Positions 9,318 to 16,941 of a stretch of DNA of 64,000 nt are shown here, piece by piece. This DNA is from Marinoscillum sp. 108 (GTDB lineage: Bacteria > Bacteroidota > Bacteroidia > Cytophagales > Cyclobacteriaceae). How positions within the stretch are numbered: the stretch's first letter is position 1; each line of letters starts with the position of its first letter. The notes beneath the pieces were generated by a model that was not told where the DNA came from, ran no database searches, and saw only the letters and a list, made by a program, of their open reading frames with translations. The position numbers and the translations under genes are program-made. The stretch lies in contig NZ_LR734808.1 of the NCBI RefSeq assembly GCF_902506655.1, positions 1,302,001 to 1,366,000 of the forward strand, written 5' to 3'.

Positions 9318-11293
9318 ATGCTTTTACTCCTTCTGATCTCATTTTCAAGCTTGAATACTTTTGAACCTAATCTCCTGACGCTTTTCTGACTGTCATCAAT
9401 CAATTGGTCGGTTTCAAATAAGGTCTTTTGCAATTTGAAGGATATTCCACTCAATCTTCTTTCTTGAAATAATGAAATACACTTCGAGTCTGTAATCAGA
9501 ACTTCATTAACTTCTTCAGTAATTTCTTTCAGTCTCCGATTTATCTCCCCATCATATTCTGCAGTCTGAAGATATTCGCTTTCAAGATGCAGTTTATCTT
9601 CATATATCGATTTAAGTCCTTGGCTCAGGGAGTCGTATAAAACTCCTTCACAAGTTTCCTTTTTGGATAGCTGACAGTTTTGAATGATCATTTTTTGCAT
9701 TTTAGCGGATTGAGAGATTATGGAAGAGTGTAACTGTTTAATTAAACTCTTTTCTTGTCGGACTCGTCGATCAATCAACTTAATCTCAATACTCAAACTG
9801 TCGATGATTTGACCTATTGAATCAATAGCTTGCATTGATTTACTTACTTCATTCAGGCCCAGGTTTTGAGTAATGAACTTCATATTAGTGGTAAAATAAT
9901 CAGGCAATTTTCGATATTGACTCACAATCTCTTTCTGAAGTGGCCTCTTAACCTCTGTGCACAGATGTATGCTTTTGATTAGTGTACGAACTGAATCTTG
10001 ATAGTTACTTACACTGGTCAAGGCATTTTCAATTTCAGACTTATTTTTCTCAACTAATTCTGGTTTTTCAATTCTTGAGGGAGTTGGCCTTACAAACGGC
10101 CGATATCCTCTGGCAATGGCTTTCTGAAGTTTGAGAATTTGACCTTTATGATTGTTAAATATTTTCTGTTCCTTATTTAAAAACGATAAAGCTGCTTTAC
10201 TCTGAAGATCATTTGCCTTAACTCTTCTATTTATTGGTTGAGTGAGTTCATTTGAAATCCTGATTTTTACTATTCTCGTTAGTTCTTTCGACTCTGAAGT
10301 TGCGGTTTTCTGATGTCGTTTTAGGTGAGAAATGGCTAGTTTATGCAATTTAATGGCATGTCCATATGCTTCAGTTCGTTTGGTCAAACTTCCAGATGCG
10401 TTCTCATATGACTTAGCAATTGAGTAGGATGATAGTCCAGTAAGTTTTGAATTTTTCGGATTGAATAAGTAACTCTGTTCCGCTGTTGATTGGAGATACT
10501 GAAGGTCTGATAAATACTCATACTTATCCAATTTCATGACATATTCTGTAGAGTCGATTTGTTTTTGATAAAGACTGTCGATTCTATCCAAATATGATTT
10601 CCATGCAGAGGATTCAAACGTTATGATAGAAATCGGAAAATCCACTAGTTGCCAGTTTGGATCAACTGGTAAGTGATCGGTAATCAAAGACTTTGGGTTT
10701 ACTAAGAAATAATCGTAGTTGGGTTGAAGTTTAAATTTGTATTTATCATTTATATACGGTTTTTTGAACCACCGAAATTGCAATTCTTTGAACCATCGTT
10801 TTTTTTGATGCAGTACTCCGCTTCCCCAAGTTGCATCTACCAAGTACCACGAAGAGTCTAGCTTGACACCATTCCATGAATGATCCGCTTCAAAAAAAGG
10901 ATCATCCTCATGATAGATAAAACCTCGACTATAGCCAATAACTTCTCTTGAAGAAATTCCTGCGTTTTGACATAGGGAAGCAAATAGAGCTGAATATTGA
11001 TAACAAATTCCTTTTTTCCTTTTTAAAGTTTGTTTGGGAGAATAGGTCTTTGATTTGATGCTTTCTAAAGCCTTAACATCATATTTTATATTGTTGACAA
11101 TCCAAGTATAAATGTTAAGTGCTTGTTGAAATTCAGATGAATCATTTTCCGTCAGATATTGTGCAAGTTTAATCGGTGACCTTGCAATGGAGGAAGGAGC
11201 CTTTTCATACTCTTGGTTTATCGATACCATTCTTTTTTGACCAAAAGCGATAGTTGATATGATGATTAGAAACAAGGTTAGACTTCTTGACAA
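9314..11293 (-). CDS. Exported transglutaminase-like protein with long coiled-coil C-terminus
   Basis: 659 residues. A signal peptide (about 1-18, ending AFGQ) is followed by a transglutaminase/protease-like core with Cys97 (KGICYQYSALFASLC), His138 (ADHSW) and Asp153 (VDATWGSG), a complete Cys-His-Asp triad in family spacing. This resembles the KyPB/Kyphoscoliosis-type group. The remaining ~400 residues are charged and helical, probably coiled coil. Eukaryote-like members act as peptidases or crosslinkers; the substrate here is unknown. It sits as one unit of the cassette-like row, and its stop codon lies within palindrome a. It is AT-rich compared with core genes. Confidence 0.8.
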   Translation of the reverse strand: MSRSLTLFLIIISTIAFGQKRMVSINQEYEKAPSSIARSPIKLAQYLTENDSSEFQQALNIYTWIVNNIKYDVKALESIKSKTYSPKQTLKRKKGICYQYSALFASLCQNAGISSREVIGYSRGFIYHEDDPFFEADHSWNGVKLDSSWYLVDATWGSGVLHQKKRWFKELQFRWFKKPYINDKYKFKLQPNYDYFLVNPKSLITDHLPVDPNWQLVDFPISIITFESSAWKSYLDRIDSLYQKQIDSTEYVMKLDKYEYLSDLQYLQSTAEQSYLFNPKNSKLTGLSSYSIAKSYENASGSLTKRTEAYGHAIKLHKLAISHLKRHQKTATSESKELTRIVKIRISNELTQPINRRVKANDLQSKAALSFLNKEQKIFNNHKGQILKLQKAIARGYRPFVRPTPSRIEKPELVEKNKSEIENALTSVSNYQDSVRTLIKSIHLCTEVKRPLQKEIVSQYRKLPDYFTTNMKFITQNLGLNEVSKSMQAIDSIGQIIDSLSIEIKLIDRRVRQEKSLIKQLHSSIISQSAKMQKMIIQNCQLSKKETCEGVLYDSLSQGLKSIYEDKLHLESEYLQTAEYDGEINRRLKEITEEVNEVLITDSKCISLFQERRLSGISFKLQKTLFETDQLIDDSQKSVRRLGSKVFKLENEIRRSKSM

Positions 11294-11579
11294 TTCTGAT
11301 TTTAGTTTTATATATCCGGATGGCTTTTAATCGAAGCATACACTAGGCTACCGGGCGTATGTTCAAGCTGTGAATAGAACTAAAGTAGTGAAATCTGCCG
11401 CGTCCGGCAAGGGAAAGCTCACAACGGTTCCTAATAGCACTACGTCCCGAAAGTCAATAAGCTCCAACGAGCAGAAGCCATTAGAAAGCACTACCACTTC
11501 TCAGCGGCTGATTCATGGTGAGTTAGCACTGAAGTATGTAAAGTCCCAATTGGTGCATTCGTGCTAGCGACTGTTGGCA
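11294..11579. repeat. attC-like palindrome c, degenerate (286-bp gap)
   Basis: On the minus strand the region opens with gccaacagtcgctagcacga, similar to the outer arm of palindrome b (gctaacaaacgatatagcac). The opposite end, near 11338-11365, pairs only weakly. Several further short inverted repeats occur inside. The only ORF (11370-11567, plus strand) has low-complexity, unconvincing content. This site is less certain than the other three. Confidence 0.35.
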
Positions 11580-12233
11580 TCAGTTCTTTCGATTTGCCTG
11601 TATCCAATAGAAGAGAATTCCTGAGAAGATTACTCCGAGAGTTGCCCAGCGAGTTCCAGAGTTGGGGTTCATCACAGTATTCACAAGCAGACCAATGGCT
11701 AGAACAGTTAGTCCGATTAACACCCATTTGAAAGATCGAGTTTGGAATTCAGTTTTCCCTTGTTCGATTGTTCGCTCGTCAGCCAAGTTCACTGACTTAA
11801 TGAAGCCTGGGAGTTGGCTTAGAAACTTGTCGAAATCGTCTTTTTGAGGAAAATAGGTGTATCGGTAGAATTTAAACTGTTGGTTGTTCGTCAATGTTAG
11901 CCTGAATGAATCCAGTCCACGATCTTCTTGGTTCACATAGTCTATGATCCTGTTCCAACCGAGTTCAATGTTCTGTTCGTTACTAAGAAAAAATCTCTTG
12001 ACCCAAATGGCTCGAAACGTTTCTTCAGTTAGTTCGATTCTTATCTTACCTCGCGATAGGATTGTTACAGGAATTATGGGTGAGAAGAAGAGAATTGCAA
12101 TTGTTCCGAAGTTCACCAGATCTGGCCAATCTCTTGGAATTAGCGTCATCAAATAGATTGAAAGCCCAAAGAAGAATATGGCTACAGGAATTGCTCTCCA
12201 GTTAGAGTTAATGTTAATTTCGTAGCTCTTCAT
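11580..12233 (-). CDS. Membrane protein with PH-like cytoplasmic domain, function unknown
   Basis: About 217 residues. Two hydrophobic helices at the N-terminus (starting near 13 and 39) and two at the C-terminus (starting near 168 and 194) flank a ~100-residue soluble region with KIRIELTEETFRAIWVKRFF and FRLTLTNNQQFKFYRY, the pattern of bacterial PH-like domains. I start it at the ATG at 12233, because the four-codon-longer TTG start at 12245 would fall inside palindrome b. It is a single-gene unit between two attC-like sites. Confidence 0.65.
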   Translation of the reverse strand: MKSYEININSNWRAIPVAIFFFGLSIYLMTLIPRDWPDLVNFGTIAILFFSPIIPVTILSRGKIRIELTEETFRAIWVKRFFLSNEQNIELGWNRIIDYVNQEDRGLDSFRLTLTNNQQFKFYRYTYFPQKDDFDKFLSQLPGFIKSVNLADERTIEQGKTEFQTRSFKWVLIGLTVLAIGLLVNTVMNPNSGTRWATLGVIFSGILFYWIQANRKN

Positions 12234-12240
12234 AATTGAT

Positions 12241-12354
12241 GCCAACGACCAGATATGGCACGTGCCTCTGGTCTTTCAAATATCGTTAAAGTTTCCGTCA
12301 TGCACTTCACCATCAGATAACTCAGTAGAGGTATGTGCTATATCGTTTGTTAGC
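12241..12354 (-). repeat. attC-like imperfect palindrome b, after the DUF4435 gene
   Basis: On the minus strand the element starts gctaacaaacgatatagcac, continues to atacctct and ends with agaggcacgtgccatatc and tggtcgttggc. The two arms match at roughly 22 of 28 positions. The TAA stop of the DUF4435 gene lies within the outer gctaac. Integron attC sites share this plan: an imperfect palindrome with outer RYYYAAC and GTTRRRY cores. Here the cores deviate slightly (GCTAAC / GTTGGC). Confidence 0.65.
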
Positions 12355-13249
12355 TGGATGTAATTCGTTCGCTAAACAAATTCACATTTTCTGAAATCCT
12401 CCATTTCTCAAGTTCCTTAAATAGAATTGTCTTTTTGAAATCAGAAGAATCATACGCTAGTGACAAACTATCCTCAACACAGTCCCAATCACCGAGCGAC
12501 TTGCTTTTGCTTTTCAAAACCTTTTTCATCAACAGGTATAACAAATTAGCCAAGTCGTGTCCGTTTACAAGTTCATAATCGGGATATGACTTTTGCTTGA
12601 TGGCATCAAAGGCCATATTAATTTCGGCTTGTGATTTGATGCAATCGCTTTTACCATTTGAAAAGTTGACTATTGTTTCAATCAAGACGTTTTTACCAGC
12701 AAAATCAAAGTTGTTGTCCATTAATTTATTGTACCTCAATTGATTTCCATCTGCCATCTTTGGCTTGAATACCAGACCAAGATCATATACTTTGGCGGCC
12801 AATTTTAGGTAGCCAATCTCTCGTCCAATTTTTAGCAATTCTTCTCTGATAGTTGTTGATTTAGATGATTCAAAGTCTTTGATGCTTTTAGGAGAGCAAT
12901 ATTGATTAACGACATCAACCAAGGCGTCAGTTTTAATAACCATAACTTCAATGTCATGATCGTCGGTAACAAAGAGTCCGTCAATTTGGTGGTCAATACC
13001 TAGAATTCTGTTGAAGTCTAAATCAATGATGCCAATATCTCGATTAAACCCACGATCATCAAGTAGCTGAAGAACTTCAATGACTCTTTCATTACCGAAT
13101 GCTTCAACAATTCTTATTTCTGATGAGTTAAAAAATTTCGAGTAGAACTTATAGTCCTTTTTCCCTTCCACAATTACATGGTATCCTTGAAATGTTGTGT
13201 CCATGCAGATTGCATTTGCAATCCTATCGGGTGTAATATGATCCTCCAT
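12350..13249 (-). CDS. DUF4435 TOPRIM-type effector, AriB-like (PARIS anti-phage system)
   Basis: 299 residues, matching DUF4435 proteins in length. Near the N-terminus is a TOPRIM-like core: VEGKKDYKFY with Glu28-Gly29, then IGIIDLDFNRI with Asp76 and Asp78, then TDDHDIEVMVI. In PARIS, AriB is the effector held by the ATPase AriA and released when phage anti-restriction proteins are sensed; it then acts as an RNase on host tRNA(Lys). Glu28 lies where the catalytic TOPRIM glutamate is expected. Its ATG overlaps the ATPase stop as TAATG, so translation is coupled. Assignment to PARIS is inferred from the pair; other OLD-like systems also pair an ATPase with TOPRIM. Confidence 0.72.
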   Translation of the reverse strand: MEDHITPDRIANAICMDTTFQGYHVIVEGKKDYKFYSKFFNSSEIRIVEAFGNERVIEVLQLLDDRGFNRDIGIIDLDFNRILGIDHQIDGLFVTDDHDIEVMVIKTDALVDVVNQYCSPKSIKDFESSKSTTIREELLKIGREIGYLKLAAKVYDLGLVFKPKMADGNQLRYNKLMDNNFDFAGKNVLIETIVNFSNGKSDCIKSQAEINMAFDAIKQKSYPDYELVNGHDLANLLYLLMKKVLKSKSKSLGDWDCVEDSLSLAYDSSDFKKTILFKELEKWRISENVNLFSERITSS

Positions 13250-14562
13250 TATTCCAACCCTTTTAACTCAACTTTCAAATCCCAATTATTCGCAATAATG
13301 TCTGGAGAGTGAGTTGCGATGATTACTTCAAGCTTGTTAAGTTTTATGATTTCTCTTAGATCTTTGATGAAACTATTTTGCCAAGAGATATGAAGCGAGA
13401 CTTCTGGTTCATCAATAAGGATCAGTGAGCTATTCTCCGTTTTAAATAGAAGCTCATAGAATAATACCAATTCATTTTGTTCACCCGAAGAAAGCTTTGT
13501 TACTGGTATGTCCTGAAATTCTCCATCCTTATTTTTAATTATTGTTGACTTTAGCAAAAAGCCACTTTCCTTATCTATATGAAGTTTTTTGTGTTTAAAA
13601 CGCTTGTTAAGTATTTCAAGGAACACTTCGATTCTACTTGATATTTTATCAAAAATTTCGAGTTTCTTGAAGCTGTCTTCGACGTATAGCATAAGAACAT
13701 CAATAACCACATCCTCGGGCTTTTCAATTTTTAGAATTCCTGAGTCCTTTTCAATTTCAATCAATCCAACGGCATCAAGAAGTGCTCTCTTTTCTTCTAG
13801 CTTTTTTAGTTCTTCGTTTAATGCTTCGTCAGTGGCATTTGAAGACTGCTTAAGTCTGTCGATAAGCCTGTTGGGATAGGTTCTATCTAATTTTGAAGAA
13901 AGTTCAGTTGATTGCGCCAAATAAGATTTTATGGTTCTACTTAGCTCATTTGAATACTTTTCAACAGTCTTTTCATGACGCTTATCCTCCCGTTCGACCA
14001 AGGTGATCAATCGTTGTGTTTCAATCAGAGTTACATTGATACTATTGTGCCTCTCAATGAACCATTTGGGGAAATCTTCTACTTCTTTTACGTAAGGATC
14101 ATATGGAACGAGATCACCATATCTGGAAATAATGTCTTCAAAATCAAGAAGTTCTCGGGTCCTTCTATCTTCCCATCTTCTAGATCCTATTCTCCGCAAA
14201 TAGGGCACATATCGAGTTATTCTGCTTGCATGTTGCTCCCAATCTCTTCTGCCATAGTCGAGGAGTAGGAGTGGATTATACTCAGATTTATTTTTGTTCA
14301 CCTGAGTAACGTTAAGAATATCATCAGTTTTTTGAAGATGCCATGAAATTGTGTCATCAAATTCAAAAACTATTTTATCGAAGGTGATAGTGTTGAAATA
14401 GAAATAATTCCGTTTGAAGAAAGATTCAATAATTTCTAGAAGGACTGTTTTGCCTAAGCCATTCTCTCCAATCACAATGGTTATTCCTTCCTCCTGATGA
14501 AGTGGAATATGATGGTCAAAAACCCCAAATAGCTTCTCGACAGTTATTGAGTTAAGTTTCAT
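13249..14562 (-). CDS. AAA ATPase, AriA-like (PARIS anti-phage system)
   Basis: 437 residues of the ABC/SMC-like AAA_15 type. Walker A is GENGLGKT (32-39). A charged helical middle (about 170-310) looks like coiled coil. The signature is LSSGEQNELVLFYELLF, Walker B is LILIDEPEVSLHISWQ and the switch His is in ATHSPD. In PARIS, AriA forms the sensor scaffold that sequesters AriB. The immediate downstream gene is DUF4435, overlapping by one base. The size and order of the pair match two-gene PARIS. OLD or Gabija ATPases are alternatives, but those have the TOPRIM fused in one chain or a UvrD-like helicase partner. Confidence 0.72.
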   Translation of the reverse strand: MKLNSITVEKLFGVFDHHIPLHQEEGITIVIGENGLGKTVLLEIIESFFKRNYFYFNTITFDKIVFEFDDTISWHLQKTDDILNVTQVNKNKSEYNPLLLLDYGRRDWEQHASRITRYVPYLRRIGSRRWEDRRTRELLDFEDIISRYGDLVPYDPYVKEVEDFPKWFIERHNSINVTLIETQRLITLVEREDKRHEKTVEKYSNELSRTIKSYLAQSTELSSKLDRTYPNRLIDRLKQSSNATDEALNEELKKLEEKRALLDAVGLIEIEKDSGILKIEKPEDVVIDVLMLYVEDSFKKLEIFDKISSRIEVFLEILNKRFKHKKLHIDKESGFLLKSTIIKNKDGEFQDIPVTKLSSGEQNELVLFYELLFKTENSSLILIDEPEVSLHISWQNSFIKDLREIIKLNKLEVIIATHSPDIIANNWDLKVELKGLE

Positions 14563-14593
14563 TCTTCTTGTAGGTTATTCCAGCTTACAACCG

Positions 14594-14678
14594 GCTAACA
14601 ACACCTTTATGTTTGATACCCGCCTTGTAACGTTACCAAATGTAGGTTTTTTTCTATCCTGATCAAACCATTGTTAGC
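14594..14678 (-). repeat. attC-like palindrome d, upstream of the ATPase gene
   Basis: An 85-bp element whose minus strand starts gctaacaatggtttgatc and ends gtatcaaacataaaggtg then ttgttagc. The outer GCTAACAA/TTGTTAGC pair is perfect, and TTTGAT/ATCAAA pairs again further in, with extra bases on one side only, as in attC sites. A perfect gtaacgttac palindrome sits in the loop. It lies between the ATPase gene and the duplicated terminator at 14716. Confidence 0.6.
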
Positions 14679-14715
14679 TATAGGGCCACACAATTATCTT
14701 GCCCCCTCCTCCAAC

Positions 14716-14740
14716 AAAAAAAGCCTCCCCAATGGGAGGC
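14716..14740 (-). terminator. Duplicated terminator after the gene fragment
   Basis: Stem gcctccc / gggaggc with a short loop and seven T residues on the minus strand. It is the counterpart of the terminator at 16680-16704. It could now end the AbiE transcript, insulating the cassette row downstream. Confidence 0.8.
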
Positions 14741-14776
14741 TCTTCCTGATCAATGGATAGTGAGTAATTTAACCTG

Positions 14777-14977
14777 CTATTCTTCCTCATCCACGAGGCG
14801 AATCACCAGTGATCGATAGCCATAATTATCGAGGGAGTTTTTGACACGGTACTGAATGGTGATGATGTTTCCGGCTTCAAAATGAAATCCTTCATCATCC
14901 TCCTCAGGCACCGTATACTCATAAGAAAATGTGCTCTCCAAACCAGATAAGTCATAGAAGCCATCTGTGAGCGAATC
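14777..14977 (-). pseudogene. 3' fragment of the sus-operon lipoprotein gene
   Basis: In the frame of the intact gene at 16741-17265 this encodes its last 66 residues (DSLTDGFYDLSGLES onward, ending LVIRLVDEEE) and the same stop. It lacks a start, signal peptide and N-terminal half. A different frame gives a spurious 62-codon ORF. The fragment marks one edge of the AbiE insertion. Confidence 0.88.
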
Positions 14978-14992
14978 GCCTTTGCTATCATC

Positions 14993-15784
14993 TTAAATTT
15001 TTTCTATCAAATCTTTCTTCAGCCATTCCAAAGCTGTTTCTTCATTGTATTCAATTCCAGGCCTAAGTACTGCTTCCATATCACCTGAGAAATCAGGATC
15101 GTTATTCTTTTCTTCCAGATTTAATAGAAACTCTTTTTGGCTTGGAGGTCTTTTATCTGTTGAAAATTGCGTGTATTCTTTGAAGCATTTGATTATTTCT
15201 TCAAAGTTTAACTCATGATGCTGCCTGGCATAATCTAAATCAAATAAATCTCGTCCTTTATTTCTCTGATAAAGTGCCCTGAGTTTTGTTCCGAGCAATT
15301 CGCTAAGGCTATAGGTTCGAATTTGAGCTTGTCCGGAAAACCAATCACTTTTTACTTCAAATGGAAAATCAACCCAATCCAGAATATTAAAATGCTCCTT
15401 GCAGTTGATTTCTAGTTTTAGTCTCAATCGTATTTCCTCATATTCGGAGGTAAACCGATAAAGTGCTTTAATACCATGACCTCTATTTTGAGTTCTTCGA
15501 TCTTCTTCAAAAAAAGTAATCACTTCATCTAATCTTTCCATGATTGGCTTGATAGGCCCTGGTTTTATCTGAACCAAATCAATATCCTCTGAATAGCGAG
15601 GAGCAGGAGTCAAATACAATTTGTGAAGAGCTGTTCCACCTCTGAAAGCAAGGTTTTCTCTAAGGAAATCGTCAGCAAATATTTCAACCAGCGCACGACT
15701 AATAATCAAATCTTGTTCTACCTGAGAAAATTGTCTCCATGGCGCAAACTCTTGCCACTGTGCTATGTAAGGTTTTGGAATCAT
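14993..15784 (-). CDS. abiEii: AbiEii-family nucleotidyltransferase toxin
   Basis: 263 residues of the AbiEii/AbiGii nucleotidyltransferase family (type IV toxin-antitoxin, abortive infection). Visible motifs: LAFRGGTALHKLY, then RYSEDIDLVQI with the metal-binding DxD, LRLKLEINCKE, and the C-terminal KLRALYQRNKGRDLFDLDYA. Related toxins add nucleotides to tRNA; for AbiEii itself nucleotide binding and growth arrest are known. The ATG overlaps the antitoxin stop by 4 bp (ATGA). The stop is only 15 bp from direct repeat A, so the insertion boundary almost touches the gene. Confidence 0.88.
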   Translation of the reverse strand: MIPKPYIAQWQEFAPWRQFSQVEQDLIISRALVEIFADDFLRENLAFRGGTALHKLYLTPAPRYSEDIDLVQIKPGPIKPIMERLDEVITFFEEDRRTQNRGHGIKALYRFTSEYEEIRLRLKLEINCKEHFNILDWVDFPFEVKSDWFSGQAQIRTYSLSELLGTKLRALYQRNKGRDLFDLDYARQHHELNFEEIIKCFKEYTQFSTDKRPPSQKEFLLNLEEKNNDPDFSGDMEAVLRPGIEYNEETALEWLKKDLIEKI

Positions 15785-16569
15785 AGATCACTTTCGAGTT
15801 CAATGTTTACATCTACTTTCCAAATGTTATCAACCGATCCGGCCTTCTGGTTTTTCTTTGGGGAAAGGAGTACAGGGAAATACTGTGCTGATTTAAGATA
15901 ATTAGATACTATTTTGAGGTCAATGCCTGTTTGTTGTTCATCCAGAATGAAGGCCAATCGTTGAATTGTACTTCTATGTGGATACCATGTCAATAGGTCT
16001 TTCAAATCTTCATGAGTGATTTCCTCTGCCAGTTCCTCGATAACTGCAAGCATTCTATTGAGTCCTCCAAGTTTGGACTGATGATGTATCAAATCAGCAG
16101 CCGTCAATGCAGGGCTGGAAATATTAAAATATCCAGCATCTGATTTCTTTTCAAGAATGTTCTTGGCTGGCCATTGAGAGGCTGTAATGAACTTAATGTC
16201 AAAATCGTTTTTTTTAATCTCGTTCAGTTTGGGTTTTTCAATCATCACATACTCTCTATGGGTTTGTTGATGACTAGCACCGTGGAATTTAGCCGCTGAA
16301 TAAAAACCTAAATAGTAGTTTCGATTTAAGCTTTGAAAAAGCTTTTGAATGTAAAGCTGAATGGGGAGGTAACATTGTTTTGAATATCGGGGAGGTATTA
16401 TCAGGTAGAAACCTTTTCTTAGGTTGGTGATTTCTTTTTTTTCAACCAATCTAGCAAGTTCAAATTTCAGAGAGGTATCGGTCGAATCAGTTTGACCGGT
16501 GATCTCCTCAAGTGAGAATGAGTAGTTTTCTATTGACAGTAAATGTTTGATGTATTCTCTCGCTCTCAC
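15781..16569 (-). CDS. abiEi: AbiEi-family antitoxin and autorepressor
   Basis: 262 residues. An N-terminal winged helix (SLEEITGQTDSTDTSLKFEL, then KGFYLIIPP) is followed by the AbiEi C-terminal domain (YYLGFYSAAKFHGASHQQ, SPALTAADLIHHQSKLGG). AbiEi antitoxins counter AbiEii without direct contact and repress their own promoter through inverted repeats. The start is a GTG at 16569; no better ATG exists nearby. Candidate operators lie just upstream. First gene of a two-gene operon. Confidence 0.88.
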   Translation of the reverse strand: MRAREYIKHLLSIENYSFSLEEITGQTDSTDTSLKFELARLVEKKEITNLRKGFYLIIPPRYSKQCYLPIQLYIQKLFQSLNRNYYLGFYSAAKFHGASHQQTHREYVMIEKPKLNEIKKNDFDIKFITASQWPAKNILEKKSDAGYFNISSPALTAADLIHHQSKLGGLNRMLAVIEELAEEITHEDLKDLLTWYPHRSTIQRLAFILDEQQTGIDLKIVSNYLKSAQYFPVLLSPKKNQKAGSVDNIWKVDVNIELESDL

Positions 16570-16608
16570 TTTAGTAAAATTTCACTAAAAGTAGCAATAA
16601 AAACTACT
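16570..16608 (-). promoter_or_regulatory. Candidate AbiEi operator and promoter region
   Basis: Directly upstream of abiEi, an inverted repeat tttagt / actaaa (16570-16575 and 16584-16589) is followed by agtag / ctact (16590-16594 and 16604-16608). AbiEi proteins are known to bind inverted repeats in their own promoter, so these are the natural operator candidates. The first repeat touches the GTG start codon. Confidence 0.5.
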
Positions 16609-16664
16609 TATCGCAAATTATTACTAAATAAATTCAAGAGGGTGGGAAGATGGACTATTCCCTC

Positions 16665-16941
16665 GCCCTCCTCCCCCAACAAAAAAAGCCTCCCATTGGG
16701 AGGCTCTTCCTGATCAATGGATAGTGAGTAATTTGACCTGCTATTCTTCCTCATCCACGAGTCGAATCACCAGTGATCGATAGCCGTAATTATCGAGGGA
16801 GTTTTTGACACGGTACTGAATGGTGATGATGTTTCCGGCTTCAAAATGAAATCCCTCATCATCCTCCTCCGGCACCGTATATTCGTAAGAAAACGAGCTC
16901 TCCAAACCAGATAAGTCATAGAAGCCATCTGTGAGCGAATC
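16665..16941. repeat. Direct repeat, copy B (277 bp, in the intact gene)
   Basis: Partner of 14701-14977. It covers the 3' part and terminator of the intact lipoprotein gene. The two copies flank the AbiE operon exactly; recombination between them would excise about 2 kb and restore a single locus. Confidence 0.92.
16680..16704 (-). terminator. Rho-independent terminator of the sus operon
   Basis: Perfect 7-bp stem gcctccc / gggaggc, loop att, and at least seven T residues on the minus strand. It ends the susC-susD-lipoprotein operon. Confidence 0.85.

Larger units (their letters stand above)
14701..14977. repeat. Direct repeat, copy A (277 bp)
   Basis: About 95% identical to 16665-16941, with the same orientation. 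It holds the last 67 codons (including stop) of the sus-operon lipoprotein gene plus its terminator. Hand alignment of the 201-bp coding part shows about eight substitutions. The identity stops abruptly at 14977, 15 nt before the AbiEii stop codon. Confidence 0.92.
8640..16664. mobile_element. AT-rich accessory island with defence modules
   Basis: All genes here are on the minus strand, and the DNA is visibly AT-richer than its flanks: one hand-counted 60-base line at 9541 has 22 G+C, against 29 at 3001. Part one (8647-14678) has gene units separated by attC-like imperfect palindromes. Part two (14701-16941) is an AbiE toxin-antitoxin pair between 277-bp direct repeats. Left neighbour is alkD-like, right neighbour is the sus operon. 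No integrase, transposase or terminal inverted repeats are visible, so the exact ends are approximate. Confidence 0.6.

Noticed and set aside
11370-11567. 65-codon plus-strand ORF
   Set aside because: Ser/Thr/Lys-rich, no start signal or family; it overlaps the possible palindrome c region.
14803-14991. 62-codon minus-strand ORF
   Set aside because: It is the wrong frame of the duplicated gene fragment; the correct frame gives the C-terminus of the sus-operon lipoprotein.
8640-16664. Possible prophage, transposon or conjugative element
   Set aside because: No integrase, transposase, structural phage or transfer genes are seen, so only an accessory island is claimed.
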